The translations under genes were made by a program, and so were the position numbers. From Pyrocephalus nanus (lineage: Eukaryota; Chordata; Aves; Passeriformes; Tyrannidae), in assembly GCA_038380795.1 (NCBI GenBank), contig CM076268.1, forward strand, positions 4,705,001 to 4,769,000: 64,000 nt of DNA, written 5' to 3'. Each line of letters opens with the position of its first letter. The stretch's first letter is position 1. This document shows positions 12,063-25,043 of this stretch, in pieces. Below the pieces are notes generated by a model. The model saw only the letters and a list, made by a program, of their open reading frames with translations, made no database searches and was not told the DNA's origin.

Positions 12063-15000
12063 CTGTGGAAAGGCAGACTCTAAATATAAAATATTTCGTG
12101 ATATACCGGTTGTCAAAACACAGAGGTTATAAAATAAACATGTAGTGGATCTGTTACCGCTTTTTATTGCAACAAATGTACTGTAAAAATTCTAAGGATA
12201 CCCCAAAGAAAGGAAAGATCAACAGTTGTATTATGAATCAAAGATTATTGAACACAGGGCATGAGCTGGGTGCGAGGTCCTGCTCTATTTACACATCTTT
12301 CCTGCCCTCCTGTGACTTCTACACCACCATATTTTTTGGAGTTGATTTTCCATTGCTGACCAGGAGCAGATTTCTGGGTTGTTTATGGCATTTCTGATGT
12401 CACACACTGGTTCCCCACCCACTTCTACTTATCCACGGAGAGAAGGGTTTGGGGAATAAACACGAAACGTGTTTCCACAAACCCTCCAGAGTGCAATGCC
12501 TAATTTTATGATCATTCAGCCAGCTCATAGGAATATACACAGGGGAAGAACACCAAGGTGGATGCAAATTCAAACATGATTGAAACATCAATCACTTACT
12601 CGCTGAGAAATATTTACCGTGGGTTTTTTTAACTTGACAAAGGAATAACGAAACATGCATCCTAGGGGGTTTCATGGGCGAATTTTAGTCCAAACATTTG
12701 CAATTTATGCAGGAATTGTTTGCTTATCAAGTATTGAAAAAGGCCGGGAATGAAACAAAACCCCAAAGGGGGCTTGAAAATGGTCTGGCCAGAAATGTTG
12801 TCCAAACAGTTTTCTGTCGGAAAATGCCAGGTCATAAAAAATGAAGCGATCTGTGGAAATCAATCAATCCTGACAAGTCACAGCCAGGAAGATTTCCTGC
12901 CAGCTGTCAGACTCCCCGCTCCTCTCTCTTTCAGGTGTCAGATCAGTGATGTTCACCCACACGAGCACCTGGACAGGTGGTTGGGAGCTGCCACATCCCA
13001 TGTCCTGTGTCTCCTCAACCCTGGAAACCACCAGGACCTTCAGAGCCATTGCAGTCAAGTGTCACTGTGACCTTTCTGTGAAGCTGAATGACAGATTTCC
13101 TCTTTTGAAGTGACATGTGCAGGTGTGTTTGGGTTTTCCCATTTATGAATGTGTATTTTTAACGTCAGGAATCCTTGCACTGGGGTTTCCATGCAAGAAA
13201 GGAGAGGAAAATCCACGATGAAAACTGTGCCACAACCTAGAGAAAAGATCCCCTGGATTCACAGAGGATTTGGACTCTAAAAGACCAGTCTGACTCTAAA
13301 AGACCAGCACATTTCTTGAAGTTAATAGGTGTTTATTCCTTGTTTTTCAGTGGTTCTCAGATAATCCAAAGCAAGCTGAGCCCTCCTGGTGCTAAAAAGA
13401 GAGAGAAGTGCCAGCCTTGGAGAGCTGCCACGTGGCTTGGCCATTCCCAAACTGCAGTGCAGGTACTTAGGGTGGGTCAGGAGGCTTTCCTAAACCTCAT
13501 TATATCCTCCATGGAGGGATTAGCCCTGCAGCTCCTGCACCTGCACTAATTTAGGGGCTGTGGGGGGAGGATACAACAGTTGGGATCCGCAGTTAATGGC
13601 CCTGCTGGCTCTGCACCCAAGATGCCGTAGGTGTTTCTGGAGTATAATAAGCATTTTCTTCCTTTTTATTTTTTTTTTCCTTTCATTTCAGCTATAGCAT
13701 GGTGTGTTTCCCAGACACAGAGGAGGTGTTCCAACACGTCTTGGCATCAGTTTTGGGTACATATGTGTAGGCTTAAGATGCCCGTTAGCAGATGGAGCTG
13801 GTGCAGATGGCCCGGCTGTCACATACGGGGAGGAGTGTTTGAGTCCTTGGAGTAGGAGTGTGATGTTATTCTCAGTCAGAGGGGTCAGAGGAGCTTTCAC
13901 TTATCACTCAGGATTCTTGGTACCTGCTATTCCAGGCTGGAAAACTCTGTAAATACCACGCGTCACGGCTCGTTGCTGGAAGCTGGAGAGGGGTGGGATT
14001 GTGAGAGGTGTTTCCAGCCAAGGCAGCCTGTGTTCCCTAAGTTCTTCCTGATAAATGCTGATTAGTTGTTATCTCTTTTTAATAAATCCCATAAGGAGAG
14101 ATGCAGCTCTCCTCCACACAGCTGTAGGCTGGTGTAAATTAAGATTCAGGAGAGTGATGGGAACATGCCATTACTGGGGAGAGCAAGGAAATACTGCCGT
14201 GCTCTCGCCTTCCAGAAGCAATTTCTAACCTCTCTTTCCAAGCACAAAACCCACTAGTGGGCAGAAACCAATATTAAATCTGTCATGTTTTTATTTCCTT
14301 CTAACGTCTCTGTTTGAAATCCAAACTAACTTGCAGAGAAAAGCAAGGAGCCCTCTAACACAGCAGAAACAACTAAAGGCAATAAAACATCTCTGTGCTC
14401 TCCCGACGTTCCATAACCTGTTAAAAGCAGCAGTGACTGAGGGGTTTTATGTCTTGTATGGATTTTCTTCGAATTTTAATGAAGGAAACCAAATAACAAG
14501 GAAGATTCTTCCACTTTAATAGCTGAAAGAGTGGATTCTCCGGAAAACCAGTGAGATAACTTTTATCTTTTCCTAATGAAAACACTGCCACCAGCTGGTT
14601 AATAAATGGTTTTGACTAGAGCTTTACACAGAAAGAATTATATTGAGGTTTTTAAACTGGATATGATATTTTAGGTCAATATGTTTTCAGAATAGAAAGT
14701 AATTAATTACCTATATGCTCCATTAGTCAAATAGAAGTACATGATAATAAAGCAATTAATGCTCTTTACCTTAATTATGTTGGTCAACAAAAGTGGCCAC
14801 TACATGAGGCAAATTAAACATTTTCCACCTTCATGAACCAGCGTGACCGTCTCGGACTCCACCCCGGCTCAGACATCTCCAGGCTTCATAACAGATTATT
14901 TTTAAACTATTAGTGAAATCATTTGCATTGAGGCACTTGTTCCATACTGGAGAACATCATTTCCCTTGCAAGTGATGATCTCCTTTGGCCCCAGACTCGG

Positions 15001-15153
15001 GTAGTGGCTTTTTTGTGTTTGTGGTTTGTTTTGTTTAGGTTTTATAGGATTTTTTTTTTAAATCTCTTTCAGCCATGAGTTGAAGTCATGAGGAATTTCA
15101 GGGCCCCAAACTTTGACCCGAGGAGAATATTTGTAACCCACCAAACCTGAGTT
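12063..15153. other. Intergenic, no gene recognised
   Basis: Unique sequence. A small tandem duplication is visible at about 13272-13310, where 'gactctaaaagaccag' occurs twice with a 3-base spacer. The block 14640-14830 is AT-rich, free of repeats and dense in TAAT cores. No coding exon was recognised. Confidence 0.4.
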
Positions 15154-15436
15154 ATCACAGAATCAATTTAGGCTGGAAAAGACCTAAAGGATCATCAAGT
15201 CCACCCTGTGCCAGATCCCCACCTTGTCCCCCAGCCCAGAGCACTGAGTGCCACATCCAGTCTTTCCAGGGACACCTCCAGGGATGGGAACTCCACCACC
15301 TCCCTGGGCAGCCCCTTCCAATGCCTGATCACCCTTCCCAGGAAGAAATTCCTTCTGATGTACAACCTAACCCTCCCCTGGCACAACTTGCAGCCGTTTC
15401 CTCCCATCCTGTCCCTTGTTCCCTGGGAGCAGAGGT
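15154..15436 (-). mobile_element. CR1 LINE 3' fragment, long-tail subtype
   Basis: Reads inward from 'tcacagaatcaatttaggct' through 'aggatcatcaagtccaccct', 'cacctccagggatgggaact' and 'ctgatgtacaacctaaccct' to 'gttccctgggagcagag'. The same subtype recurs at 31059 and, on the other strand, at 18935. Confidence 0.9.
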
Positions 15437-16739
15437 TCCAAAGTTCCAAATTCCCAGCTGCTTCCAGTCAGTTTTCTTACATTTCTTACACTTTTCACTT
15501 TATTAGCACTAAATCCCAATGATTTTTTTTTAAATTTGTAACAGAAGCCATAAATTTTTGATTTTAAAATGAGAAGAAAAATGGCACTTGCTATACATGG
15601 CATCATTTGAACTGAGCTATAAAACAATAATATCACAATAATATAATAATACAGGCACATAACCCTCTCTGATGTGCAGCAGAAGCACCACTGGAGGCTG
15701 TGTGTATGGGGTGGATGGGATCTGCAGGTTACACAATATTTCTCCTCCCAGAATCTTTAGCCAAGATTCCCCATCCAGCACAGCCTCCTGCAGAGAGGCT
15801 GTTCCAGGCACAAAGCTCCTACCACTGGGGGAAAACTCCCCACTTTAATGGAATTTTTCCTGCTTCTTTCAGGACCCCGAGAAATTCAGTGGGAAAAATA
15901 GCAGCAGGCCCATGGGACGTACGAGTGCTTGCATCACTGCTATTTAAAAGCTGATTTTTCCACCTTAAATTAAAAGCACCCTTTAATTTCCTCCTGTGTG
16001 TTTAGCACCGTCACACAGCATCACCTTGTCCACAATTAAGGCTGAATTAATATTCCCACTGAAGCCAGCCTGAAGTCCTCACATCCCAAATTCGAACAGT
16101 GGATTCTGCTTCCAGCTTTGGCACAGGGAATATTTAAAGGAACAGCTGGGTTTTCTCTTAAAATATCCAGAGAAATTTTTACTGTTTTGCTCATGGTGTT
16201 GTTCTGGGCTTGTTGCTTGCTGTGTTGTAGGATGCCCATCAGGGCTCTGCAGAGGATTGTTGGAGGGCACCCAGGAATTCCTGCTTGTTGAACTCCCCTT
16301 TCCCCACTCATATCAGCATGTTCCTCTCACACTGTGGGGAGCCTCTTGGAGCTGCTCTGTTACCTTCACAAATGAAACAAAAATTCAATTACTGGAAAGA
16401 TCAGCATCCATTGCTTTGGTGCAGCCAACCAGTGGAAGAGCTTTTATTGATTTCTCCAGAATGTCAATATCCCAGTAGAAACACTGAACGAGAAACAACC
16501 TTTTCTTTTCTCTTAACATGCATACAAGCATAGGAAAATGGAAAAGAAACCCTCAGAGCTCCTGTTTTGAAATAAAACTTTCAGCAAGTGTGTAGTCAGA
16601 ACAGAGGGGTGATGCAAATCTGCAGGTGCTCCTGGAGATGAATTTAAACTTTCCATCCATGGATGAAAGTTCACCTGTCGATGAAATCTGTCTAACATTT
16701 GAAGTCAAAGATCCAGAACACCTGAGGTAATACTTTAAA
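15437..16739. other. Intergenic, no gene recognised
   Basis: Mixed-composition unique DNA. An AT-rich patch lies at about 15515-15660. Confidence 0.35.
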
Positions 16740-16972
16740 GGCTTAGGTGGGATACTGGGAAGAAATCCTCCCCTGTGAGGGTGGGCAGGCCCTGGCACAG
16801 GTTGCCCAGAGAAGCTGTGGCTGCCCCATCCCTGGAGGTGTCCAAGGCCAGGTTGGACAGGGCTTGGAGCAACCTGGGAGAGTGGAAAGTGTCCCTGCCC
16901 ATGGCAGGGGGTGGAATGAGATGGTCTTTAAGTTCCTTTCCAACCCAAACCATCTGATGACTCTATGATATG
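16740..16972 (+). mobile_element. CR1 LINE 3' fragment, well preserved
   Basis: A good type example for this window. The order is 'gatactgggaagaaatcctc', 'gtgagggtgggcaggccctg', 'gcacaggttgcccagagaag', 'ctgccccatccctggaggtg', 'gtgtccctgcccatggcagg', 'cctttccaacccaaaccatc' and the terminal 'gactctatgat'. CR1 elements are non-LTR retrotransposons of birds and reptiles. They end in short ATTCTRTG repeats, not poly-A, and are nearly always 5'-truncated, as here. Confidence 0.93.
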
Positions 16973-18141
16973 CTGATCTTAAAAATCTCTCAGTCCATTT
17001 ATTAATAATTAAATTGTGATTACTTGTTACCCCACAAGGACAAAGTCTTAGTGAGGAGCAGAGCAGATCTCTGACTGTGACACCAAAAGCCAAGTTGGCA
17101 ATTACAGATCTTGGTTTCTATCAGGGTTGAGGTTTGTTCTTAACATATGAGATGGGCATAATTGTCTTGAGAGCTCACTAGGCCTAAACTAATCCCCCTT
17201 GCCCTCAGCAGAAAGCTGAGCTGGCTGAGGACTGGCTCAGCTCTTCATCCACTGAACTCTTTGCAGGGTTTTTTTCTTTACTTGAAAGTAATTCCAAATT
17301 TGCATAAAGAAATATTTACTTCTTGTACTCCTAGATTGGGATCTTTATGTATTCTTTATTTTAGGTAAAATCTTCCAGTAGTAAAGGTAAGAACCAAGAC
17401 AATAAGGCAATTTAAAACTGAGAACTTTTAAAGCTTATTAGATTATTGTGGGGAAATCAACATACTGCGTTTTTTTCCTGCACAGACTACAGGTTTCTGC
17501 CAAGTTTTACTATCAAGACCTAAATCAATTTATGTTATTGCTTTTAAGGGTGATAAAAATTTAAATGACTCCAAGTCTTCCATGAGCCCTGTGGTTTCCA
17601 ACCCTAGGAACCTTGGGAGCTCCTTGTGTTGTATTATTCTCCCTAAAAAGAGCATGTGCTGCAACCTTCCGTGATGTGAGACCAGATTAATTGCTCCTGT
17701 TGTTCCTTCAAAACAAACATTTCTCTAATGATCCAATATCTCATTAGGCAGCACTAAATTACTGGTTTTGCTAAAGAGTGGTTTGCCCAAGGAGGGAGGA
17801 CCTTCTTGGCATCTGATTTGTCGTGAACTGACTGAAGGTCTGGTGCCTTAAGCCATCAGAAAATTGAAATTATTTTTCTGTGCACCTTCCACACTCTGTC
17901 CTGTTCTTCGTATCCACTGAAAAGCCTGAGTGGGATATCACTCTTTAGCAATAACAACAAACAGATTCAAGTCCATCAGCTGCAAAATGTTTACTCTGGG
18001 ATGGAATTCAGGACATAAAACATTTTACATCACCGGTGCAGGTTATGTCATGTTCTACCAGTAGTCCAATTAATTTCAATAGACCTCTTGAAAAATAAGA
18101 CAGTGCCAGTGGGGAGAAGAGGGGAGTCCTACCCACACCTT
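16973..18141. other. Intergenic, no gene recognised
   Basis: AT-rich unique sequence without repeats or supportable exons. Confidence 0.35.
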
Positions 18142-18400
18142 CACAGAATCACAGAATATGCTGAGTTGGAAGGGACCCACAAGGATCATCAAGTCCAACC
18201 CTTAGCCCTGCACAGGAGCATCCCCAAGAGTCACACCCTGTGCCTGAGAGCACCATCCAAACACTCCTGGAGCTCTGTCTGCCTTGGTGCTGTGCCCATT
18301 GCCCTGGGGAGCCTGTTCAGTGCCAACCACCCTCTGGGAGGGGAACCTTTTCTCAATATCCAACCCAAACCTGCCCTAACACAACTTCACCCTTGCAGGG
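18142..18400 (-). mobile_element. CR1 LINE 3' fragment, 'atgctgagttgg' subtype
   Basis: Complement of a CR1 whose 3' end reads 'acagaatatgctgagttgga', followed inward by 'aggatcatcaagtccaaccc', 'acaggagcatccccaagagt' and 'ccaaacactcctggagctct'. Closely matches 41709-42068 in the same orientation and 22845-23310 in the opposite one. Confidence 0.92.
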
Positions 18401-18934
18401 TGAGCACAAGAGTTAAACCCCGTTAAACTCCCGTATGGAAACTCTCCTCTGGGAGGAGAAATTTCTCTCTTCACTGTACTGTAATCCTGCCTTAGAGGGG
18501 AGGATTAGAGGAGGATTAAGCTACAGTGAACCAAGGTCACTCTATTCCCCAGTGACAGAGTTCACACAGAGATTTACTGTAATTTGGAAGGCACCCGTTG
18601 ACTTCCCATGGCCACATGGGTTTATTCCATCCTCCCCAGCCTGCCTGCATTGACTCCTCCTGGGAGTCTCAGAAACATGGTTTTGGGGGATGGTCCTTAA
18701 ACTTTCTGATCTCTAGGGGCATTTCTTTTGGGATGGCCACAGGAGAGGGGGGATCTTGGCTGGCTGCAGACAGCGCTTTCCCTGCACTGTTGGTAACCGG
18801 AGGGAGGATGGAGCTGCAGGTGCAAACATAGACACCTGGGGGAGGAGGAATGGCAGTTTCACTGAAAACCTCTTTGTTTTACTGATTTCATCCTTTGGTT
18901 TCTTTTTTTTTTTTTTCCTATTGTTGGGGTTTAT

Positions 18935-19290
18935 TTTAAGGAGGCTCAGGGGGGACCTTCTCGCTCTCTGCCACTCCCTGACAGGAGGGGGGAGCTGGAT
19001 GGGGTCGGGCTCTGCTCCCAGGGAACAAGGGACAGGATGAGTGGAAACGGCCTCAAGCTGGGCCAGGAGAAGTTCAGGTTGGACATCAGAAGGAATTTCT
19101 TCCTGGGAAGGGCTGTCAGGCATTAGAAGGGGCTGCCCAGGGAGGTTTGGAGTCCCCACCACTGGAGGTGTCCCAGGAAGGACTGGATGTGGCACTCAGT
19201 GCTCTGGGCTGGGGGACAGGGTGGGGATTGTCCACAGGGTGGACTCCATGGTCTGGGAGGTCTTTTCCAACCTCAACGATCCCATGATTT
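18935..19290 (+). mobile_element. CR1 LINE 3' fragment, long-tail subtype
   Basis: Starts at 'aaggaggctcaggggggacc' and passes 'cccagggaacaagggacagg', 'gttggacatcagaaggaatt' and 'aggtgtcccaggaaggactg'. It ends 'ttttccaacctcaacgatcc' with a decayed terminal repeat. Confidence 0.92.
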
Positions 19291-22242
19291 TGGAATCTGA
19301 TACAGAAGTCAAAATATTTTGCCTGCAGCAAATAAAGATCCCGATCTCATTCTGAAATTTAAACTATTCCACAATCAACCAAAACACTCATCTTTTCAGT
19401 GTAAAACTCATTCCAGGGAGATATTTAAACACCTGCCTAGATCATTCTAATGTTACCACTCAATTAGAGAGCTTCTTATCAACAAAAAGTAATTGAATAT
19501 TTGAAGTCAGTTAAACAGATGAAGTCTAACTCAGGATATAAAATGGCCAAATCTAAACTGAAAATGTGCATGTATTTATGAGGCAGATAAGTGCATTTTG
19601 CTGGTTTGAATTACCTGGTAACTTGTAAGGTGTCTCAGGGTAATTACACTTTAAAATTGGTGCTGGTGTCTCTGACAGGCTGGGTATATATATCTTCTAA
19701 ACTACAGATTCCCAGCACATTGGAAAACTCTATGTTCTACCATAGTTTATTACACAGTAATACTAATTGCACTTATAATTGCCTTGAAGTCTGGCAGAAG
19801 AAACAGGCATGGACTGCAATTGTTCAGCAGACACAGAAATGGGTGGGGACTGTTTTGTGTCACAGAAAAGCTGGTGTGGCCCAGGAGGACACATCCTGGC
19901 TGGAGCTGCTCGTGTGGGCTGGGAATGGTGCTTGGGGCTGGTGCATTCATCTCCAACCCTTCACTTCAGTCTCAGTCTGCCCAGAAAACATCCATATATA
20001 TATATGAGGCTGAACCCCCTTTTGGATTGAGTGTCTTGATCCTTCAATTGATCCCAGCAGACTTTGGATCAGATTCCGGGGCAGCAACACGAGTTGTGCA
20101 ATATGGACTGTTTAATATTCATGTTTCTCTGCAGATCTCATTAACTGTCCTCACATTAACTCCCTGATGGACAGGGTAATTGGATACTTTTCATTTTACA
20201 AAGAGAAGATGTTGACCTTCAGTCAAATTCAAACAGACACTTTAGGGGAAGATTTAGAGCGTTCCTCTTGGAAAAATGAAAACTGTGGTGTGTCAGGCAT
20301 TACAAATATCTTTATTTTCTCTCAGTTGTTTCTGAGGTTTGACTTCTGATTCAGCACGTTACCACCTGCAAGAAAAGCTACTTTCCCAATGTTATTGGCA
20401 GATTTCTGCTCGGGATTATTTCAGATTGCAATGTTTTGCTTGCTGATAAAATGTAAATAAACCCATAGGCTCCTATTCCCCTTTGATAAAGGACTTAATA
20501 GAATAAAAGATGAAACAGTCTCTCTTAAAAGATGTTTGCATACATTACACAGTTGTGAAGCTTTCTGAAGGTTGTTCATACAAAATTGAAAACAAAGCAA
20601 TGTTCACTGATGGTTTGTGTTGTATTTTAGCAGATTACCAGGTTATGAGTGGACTTCTTTTCCCAAGTCCTCCTTATGGATACCTGGTCAATTTTAAAGG
20701 CAGAACAAGAACATATCTCCACATTTAGAAAAAAATGATGCGTTAAAAGCCCATCTGACAAGCAGCAGAGATGACAGTAGTGTTTAGCAGAGGCTTCTCC
20801 AAAGAGAGCTGTTACTCCTACAAAAAATTCCTGACAGGTCCAGAACAAATATTCTCTCAGTGAATCAACTTCTGAATTGCATGAACCAAACACTTTGAAA
20901 AATGCTGTGTTGACTCAGTCAAAGGTTTTCTCCACTGTTAATAAACTCAGCTCTTTCAGTCTTCAAAAGAGCTATTTCTGTGTTCTTCGGTGTGTCCTTT
21001 GTGTTCTCATCGCAGGAGTTTGTTAATACAGGAGTAATCAGCAAACCCTTACACATTTCTCTAATGAATAGACCACAATGGGCTTTGGAGCAGCACCTTA
21101 AAATGATACCTTAGGAATGAAAATGTTTTCCCTTCAGACATCACTCCAGATCTCCCAGGCTAACAACCCCCACTGGCTTCTGTCGTGTTTCCCATGGTAA
21201 CATGAGCCTTTAGAAGAGGGAAAGAACTACCCTGAGGGGGAAAAAAATAACAAGAAGAATGGAAAACACAGGCTTGTGAAACCACTTGTTTCCCAGTGAC
21301 TAAACAGAGAGGGTGTATTTCCATTGTGCCTTTCTAATCCAGGCCAGGAGAGGCTGCAGAACTTCCATGTGTCATCACACACGTCGTGCTTCAGAAGAGG
21401 TTTCTGCTTCTTCTCCCGAGTGACTCCTGCCTGGCACACAACAGCAATAAATGAACAATATGAGGGGTTTGATGCTGTGAGTCAGAAAAATAAACTCCTC
21501 CAAAAGAAAAGCTGGAAGAGACTCCAGAGATGGTTCAGGCCCAGATCTTGTGCTGCCTCCAAGCAAAAACACATTCTTCTGAACACCAAGTTAGATAACC
21601 ATCCTGCTGTGGCAGCAGCCAAAGGCAGTGCTCAGGACTGGAAATGAGGAAGTCTGGTCTGTCTAGACAGATCCTGGAATATCAATCAGGAATTCTTGAC
21701 ATGTTTCTTGTTACCACTGAGTTGGTCTCATTTTGCCTCATTGTCATCGGACAAGAACTGGTTGGTGGTTTATCCCCCTGAAACAGCCTCCCTCAGTCAT
21801 CTCTTCTGTTAAACAAAATCAAGTCTTTCAGCTTTTTCACAAAAGGCATGTTTTTTTTCGAGGTCTGTTAGCTGTCCCTGCCCTGCTGTACTCCAACTCC
21901 TGCAGCTCATCTCTGACCTTTCTTAATTATCTCTTAAATTATCCCTTAAACATCTCTTCTGTGGCACTCACAATCCTGGCTCATATTTCATATCCTCCCT
22001 CATCCAGTAAGTCTTGAAGTGTCACTGCATGGAAAGCTCCTGCCCACCTGAATTCCACCTTTCTCAATGTTTTTTCTTTCCTTTCCCTACAGTAATCTTC
22101 AGCTCTGGGTTGGTTGAGTTCTTTTATATTTTGTGACATTAAAGTTTTTACATCCAAGTCATAAATGAAAATACCAAGGAGAATTAAGGCAAGAAGAAAT
22201 TCCTGTGGGTGCACATTGAATATTCTCAAGTGTAAAAAAGAA
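19291..22242. other. Intergenic, no gene recognised
   Basis: About 3 kb of AT-rich unique DNA with a short (TA) run at about 19993-20004. No repeats or exons supported. Confidence 0.4.
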
Positions 22243-22305
22243 CCACAGCATAGTTAGGGTTGGAAGGGATCTCTGGAGATCCTCTAGTCCAACCCCACTA
22301 AAGAG
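22243..22305 (-). mobile_element. Short CR1 3' relic
   Basis: 'gttagggttggaagggatct' followed by 'cctctagtccaaccccacta' is the complement of a CR1 3' end. The remainder is lost. Confidence 0.7.
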
Positions 22306-22844
22306 TTATTTTTTGAGGGTAGAAAATGCCATTTTTTTCCCAACAAAACTCCAAGTAATTGGAGTCCTGCCATTACTGCCAAAGATCCTGTAGAGCTGGA
22401 GTTATTCACTATTCACTCAGTGAGTTATTTACCTGAAGGTTGTAGTTCCACATCACCAACGCTCCTCTGCTTGCTGAGTTCCTGTCGCCTTCATGAATGT
22501 TTGAAAACCCATTGAAATGGTGCTGTGCTGATCTCAGCACTCAGACACAGCTGTCTGTGCAGGGAACTCCATAAATAGCACATTTTGGGTGAGCAGCTCC
22601 AGAGCAGCCCAGGACAAGAGGCTGACACAGACTTTTCCAGCTGTATTGGGACTGATTGGTGGTAGAAGCTCCAGGCTTTCCAACTCATGCACCTTTCAAT
22701 CCCAAGCAGGCCAGATTTATATAATCCAAGACATTTCCTTATGGATGGACACAGCACTTTGGTTGGTTTATTAACCCACACTCAGGAGATTATTACAAAG
22801 CTCAGCAAATGACACTGGAGGATAAACAATTTCATTTCCAAATG

Positions 22845-23310
22845 AGGGTCCAAAGGAGGACAACAAAGGTGGTGAAGGGCCTTGATTTGAAGCCGTGTGA
22901 GGACACTGAGGGCACTTGGTGTGTTCAGCTGGAGAAGAGGAGACTGAGGGGAGACCTCACTGCAGTTCCACCTTCCTGGGCAGGGGCAGAGGAGGGGCAG
23001 GCACTGAACTCTGCTCTCTAAGGACCGGGGACAGGACCCCAAGGAATGGCCTGAAGTTGTGTCAGGGCAGGGTTAGGTTGGATTTTCGGAATAGGTTCTT
23101 CCCCCAGAGGGTGGTTGGCACTGAACAGGCTCCCCAGGGCAGTGGGCACAGCACCAAGGCTGACAGAGCTCCAGAAATGTTTGGATGATTCTCTCAGGGA
23201 CAGGGTGTGACTCTTGGGGATGCTCCTGTGCAGGGCTAAGGGTTGGACTTGATGATCCTTGTGGGTCCCTTCCAGCTCAGCTCATCCTGTGATTCTGTGA
23301 TTCTGTGCTG
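22845..23310 (+). mobile_element. CR1 LINE 3' fragment, one of the longest in the window
   Basis: Extends upstream into 'gagggtccaaaggaggacaa', which in CR1 precedes the tail blocks. It then runs through 'gagaagaggagactgagggg' and 'gttggacttgatgatccttg'. It ends with two intact terminal repeats, 'gtgattctgtgattctgtg'. Confidence 0.92.
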
Positions 23311-23871
23311 CTTCAAAACAACAAGACGTGAACCATCATTAGCTTTGTTTTTGTCGTCTTCTCTCCCTGCTTTTTAAAGCTTTTGCACATAAAGCAGCCA
23401 GAATCACTCCCATATTTTGAGGCAGGTGACATTTCTCTATCAGATGTTCTAGTCATTGATGACTCCAGTAATGCTCTAATTATGTGTAGTGAGTTGTCTC
23501 TAAGTGCTGTATGAAAACACTCCCTGCATCATTACCCATCTTGTTGTTTACTAAATGTCTTTTATAATACTACAGGGGCCCAGATGAAGGTTGTGCCAGT
23601 GATTGCAATCGGAATTTCTATTTTTAGGCATTTATAATTCAACCATTTATTTTCACTTCAGGCTGAAATCTGCCATACTGATTCTCAGCTGAGACTAAAC
23701 TTAATTACTAAATTTAACAGAAAAGTTCAGTGTGGATTACAGAGCTCCAGTGTGGCGCTTTTTTTTAACATTAAGGGAGGCAACATTTTGCAAAATCTTT
23801 TTTTTTTTGACAGACAAGAAGACTTTAAGGAAAGATCTCAAATCCTGAGGTGCAGATTTCAGTCTAGATCA
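23311..23871. other. Intergenic, no gene recognised
   Basis: Unique low-CpG sequence. Parts (about 23440-23720) have the texture of constrained non-coding DNA, but this cannot be judged without an alignment. Confidence 0.3.
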
Positions 23872-23975
23872 TAGAATCATAGAATGGTTTGGGTTGGAAG
23901 GGACCATTAAAGGCTATCCAGTCTAATCCCCCTGCAATGAGCAGGGACATCTTCAACCAGACCAGGTTGCTGGTC
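23872..23975 (-). mobile_element. CR1 3' end, part of a composite insertion
   Basis: The complement of a CR1 terminus: 'catagaatcatagaatggtt' with two intact terminal repeats, then 'caatgagcagggacatcttc'. It stops abruptly at about 23975, where reverse-transcriptase-like sequence begins in the opposite orientation. Confidence 0.88.
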
Positions 23976-24060
23976 TTCTACATGTGTGGACAAGAGAAGG
24001 GGTGTGGACACCACCTACCTGGGTTTCTGGAAGGTGTTTGACATGGTCCATGGTGGGTTT
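23976..24060 (+). pseudogene. Decayed LINE reverse-transcriptase fragment
   Basis: The + frame reads RRGVDTTYLGFWKVFDMVHGG. This matches the LINE/CR1 reverse-transcriptase block A, whose usual form is VDxxYLDFSKAFDTVxH. It keeps the Phe-Asp pair with the first catalytic aspartate, while the upstream D and K positions have changed. Similarity ends within about 30 residues, so it is a dead scrap. It abuts a CR1 3' end in opposite orientation, which suggests one insertion with an inverted 5' part. Confidence 0.6.
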
Positions 24061-25043
24061 TTTTGCCACAAATCTGGAATTCCCACTAATATTTACAAAT
24101 TATTCCAATACACTCATTTTGAGGATAATAACACATTGTTGCTTTGGGGCCTGAGGAATAATTTCATGTTGCTGGGCTATTTGCAACGTGATTGCAATTG
24201 AAAACCTTTAATTGCTCAGAATGAGGTTTCCTTTTGTTGTCTCCTATGGAGGTATAAAAGAGAGAAAAAGGAATTTCTAGAATAGTGTCATTTTCACACT
24301 GCACAGATCATAAGCTTAACTGTGAGCCAAAATTATCTTTTTTTAAAAAAAGTGACTGTATTAAATATTCTGTATTTAAAAAAAAAAACCAGTTTTGAAA
24401 AATCCCTAAATAGACGGAAATGCCAATTAAATTTGTGCTGTGATGAAAAGATTTCTTATTGCCCTACTTCATGTCCACAGCAAATCCAAAATAAATTTAC
24501 AACAATTTAAAAATAACACAAAGAAGTTTTTAGGTTTTTTACAAACATGCACAAATGTGATTGGCTGCAAAAGGATGTGTGCTGCTGGTGGAGTAGAGTG
24601 GCAATTTGAGACATTGTTGGGCAATGTCTAATATTAGTAATATTTGGTCAAGTGTTATAAATAAACTAGAAATAGTCTGGAAGGATCGTGTAGTGGCTGA
24701 CTCAGCTGGTGCTTCCCAGAAGGTTTTTTATCAGTACATGACTACAGAGTCATTTTTTGGAAAGCTTGATGTGATTTCTCATAATTTTGCAGAGGAATTG
24801 TGAGGTGGAGGATTTCCACTCGTAAAGCACTGCTCTGGTGACCTGGTGGGAGCCGTTTCACAGGGGGAAGAACAAAAAAAATGTGCTGAATCCCATGGAA
24901 TGAGATCGCTCTGGGGAATTATCCAAGACCAGAGACCAGCAGGGTCTCTCCATGACAGTTCAGTGCCCTTTGGAATCCACTCTGCCATTCAAAGAAAGCC
25001 ATGGCTGGTGACTCCATGTGGGAAGAGATGGTGAAAATGAGAT
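24061..25043. other. Intergenic, no gene recognised
   Basis: AT-rich sequence without recognised repeats or exons. Confidence 0.35.
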
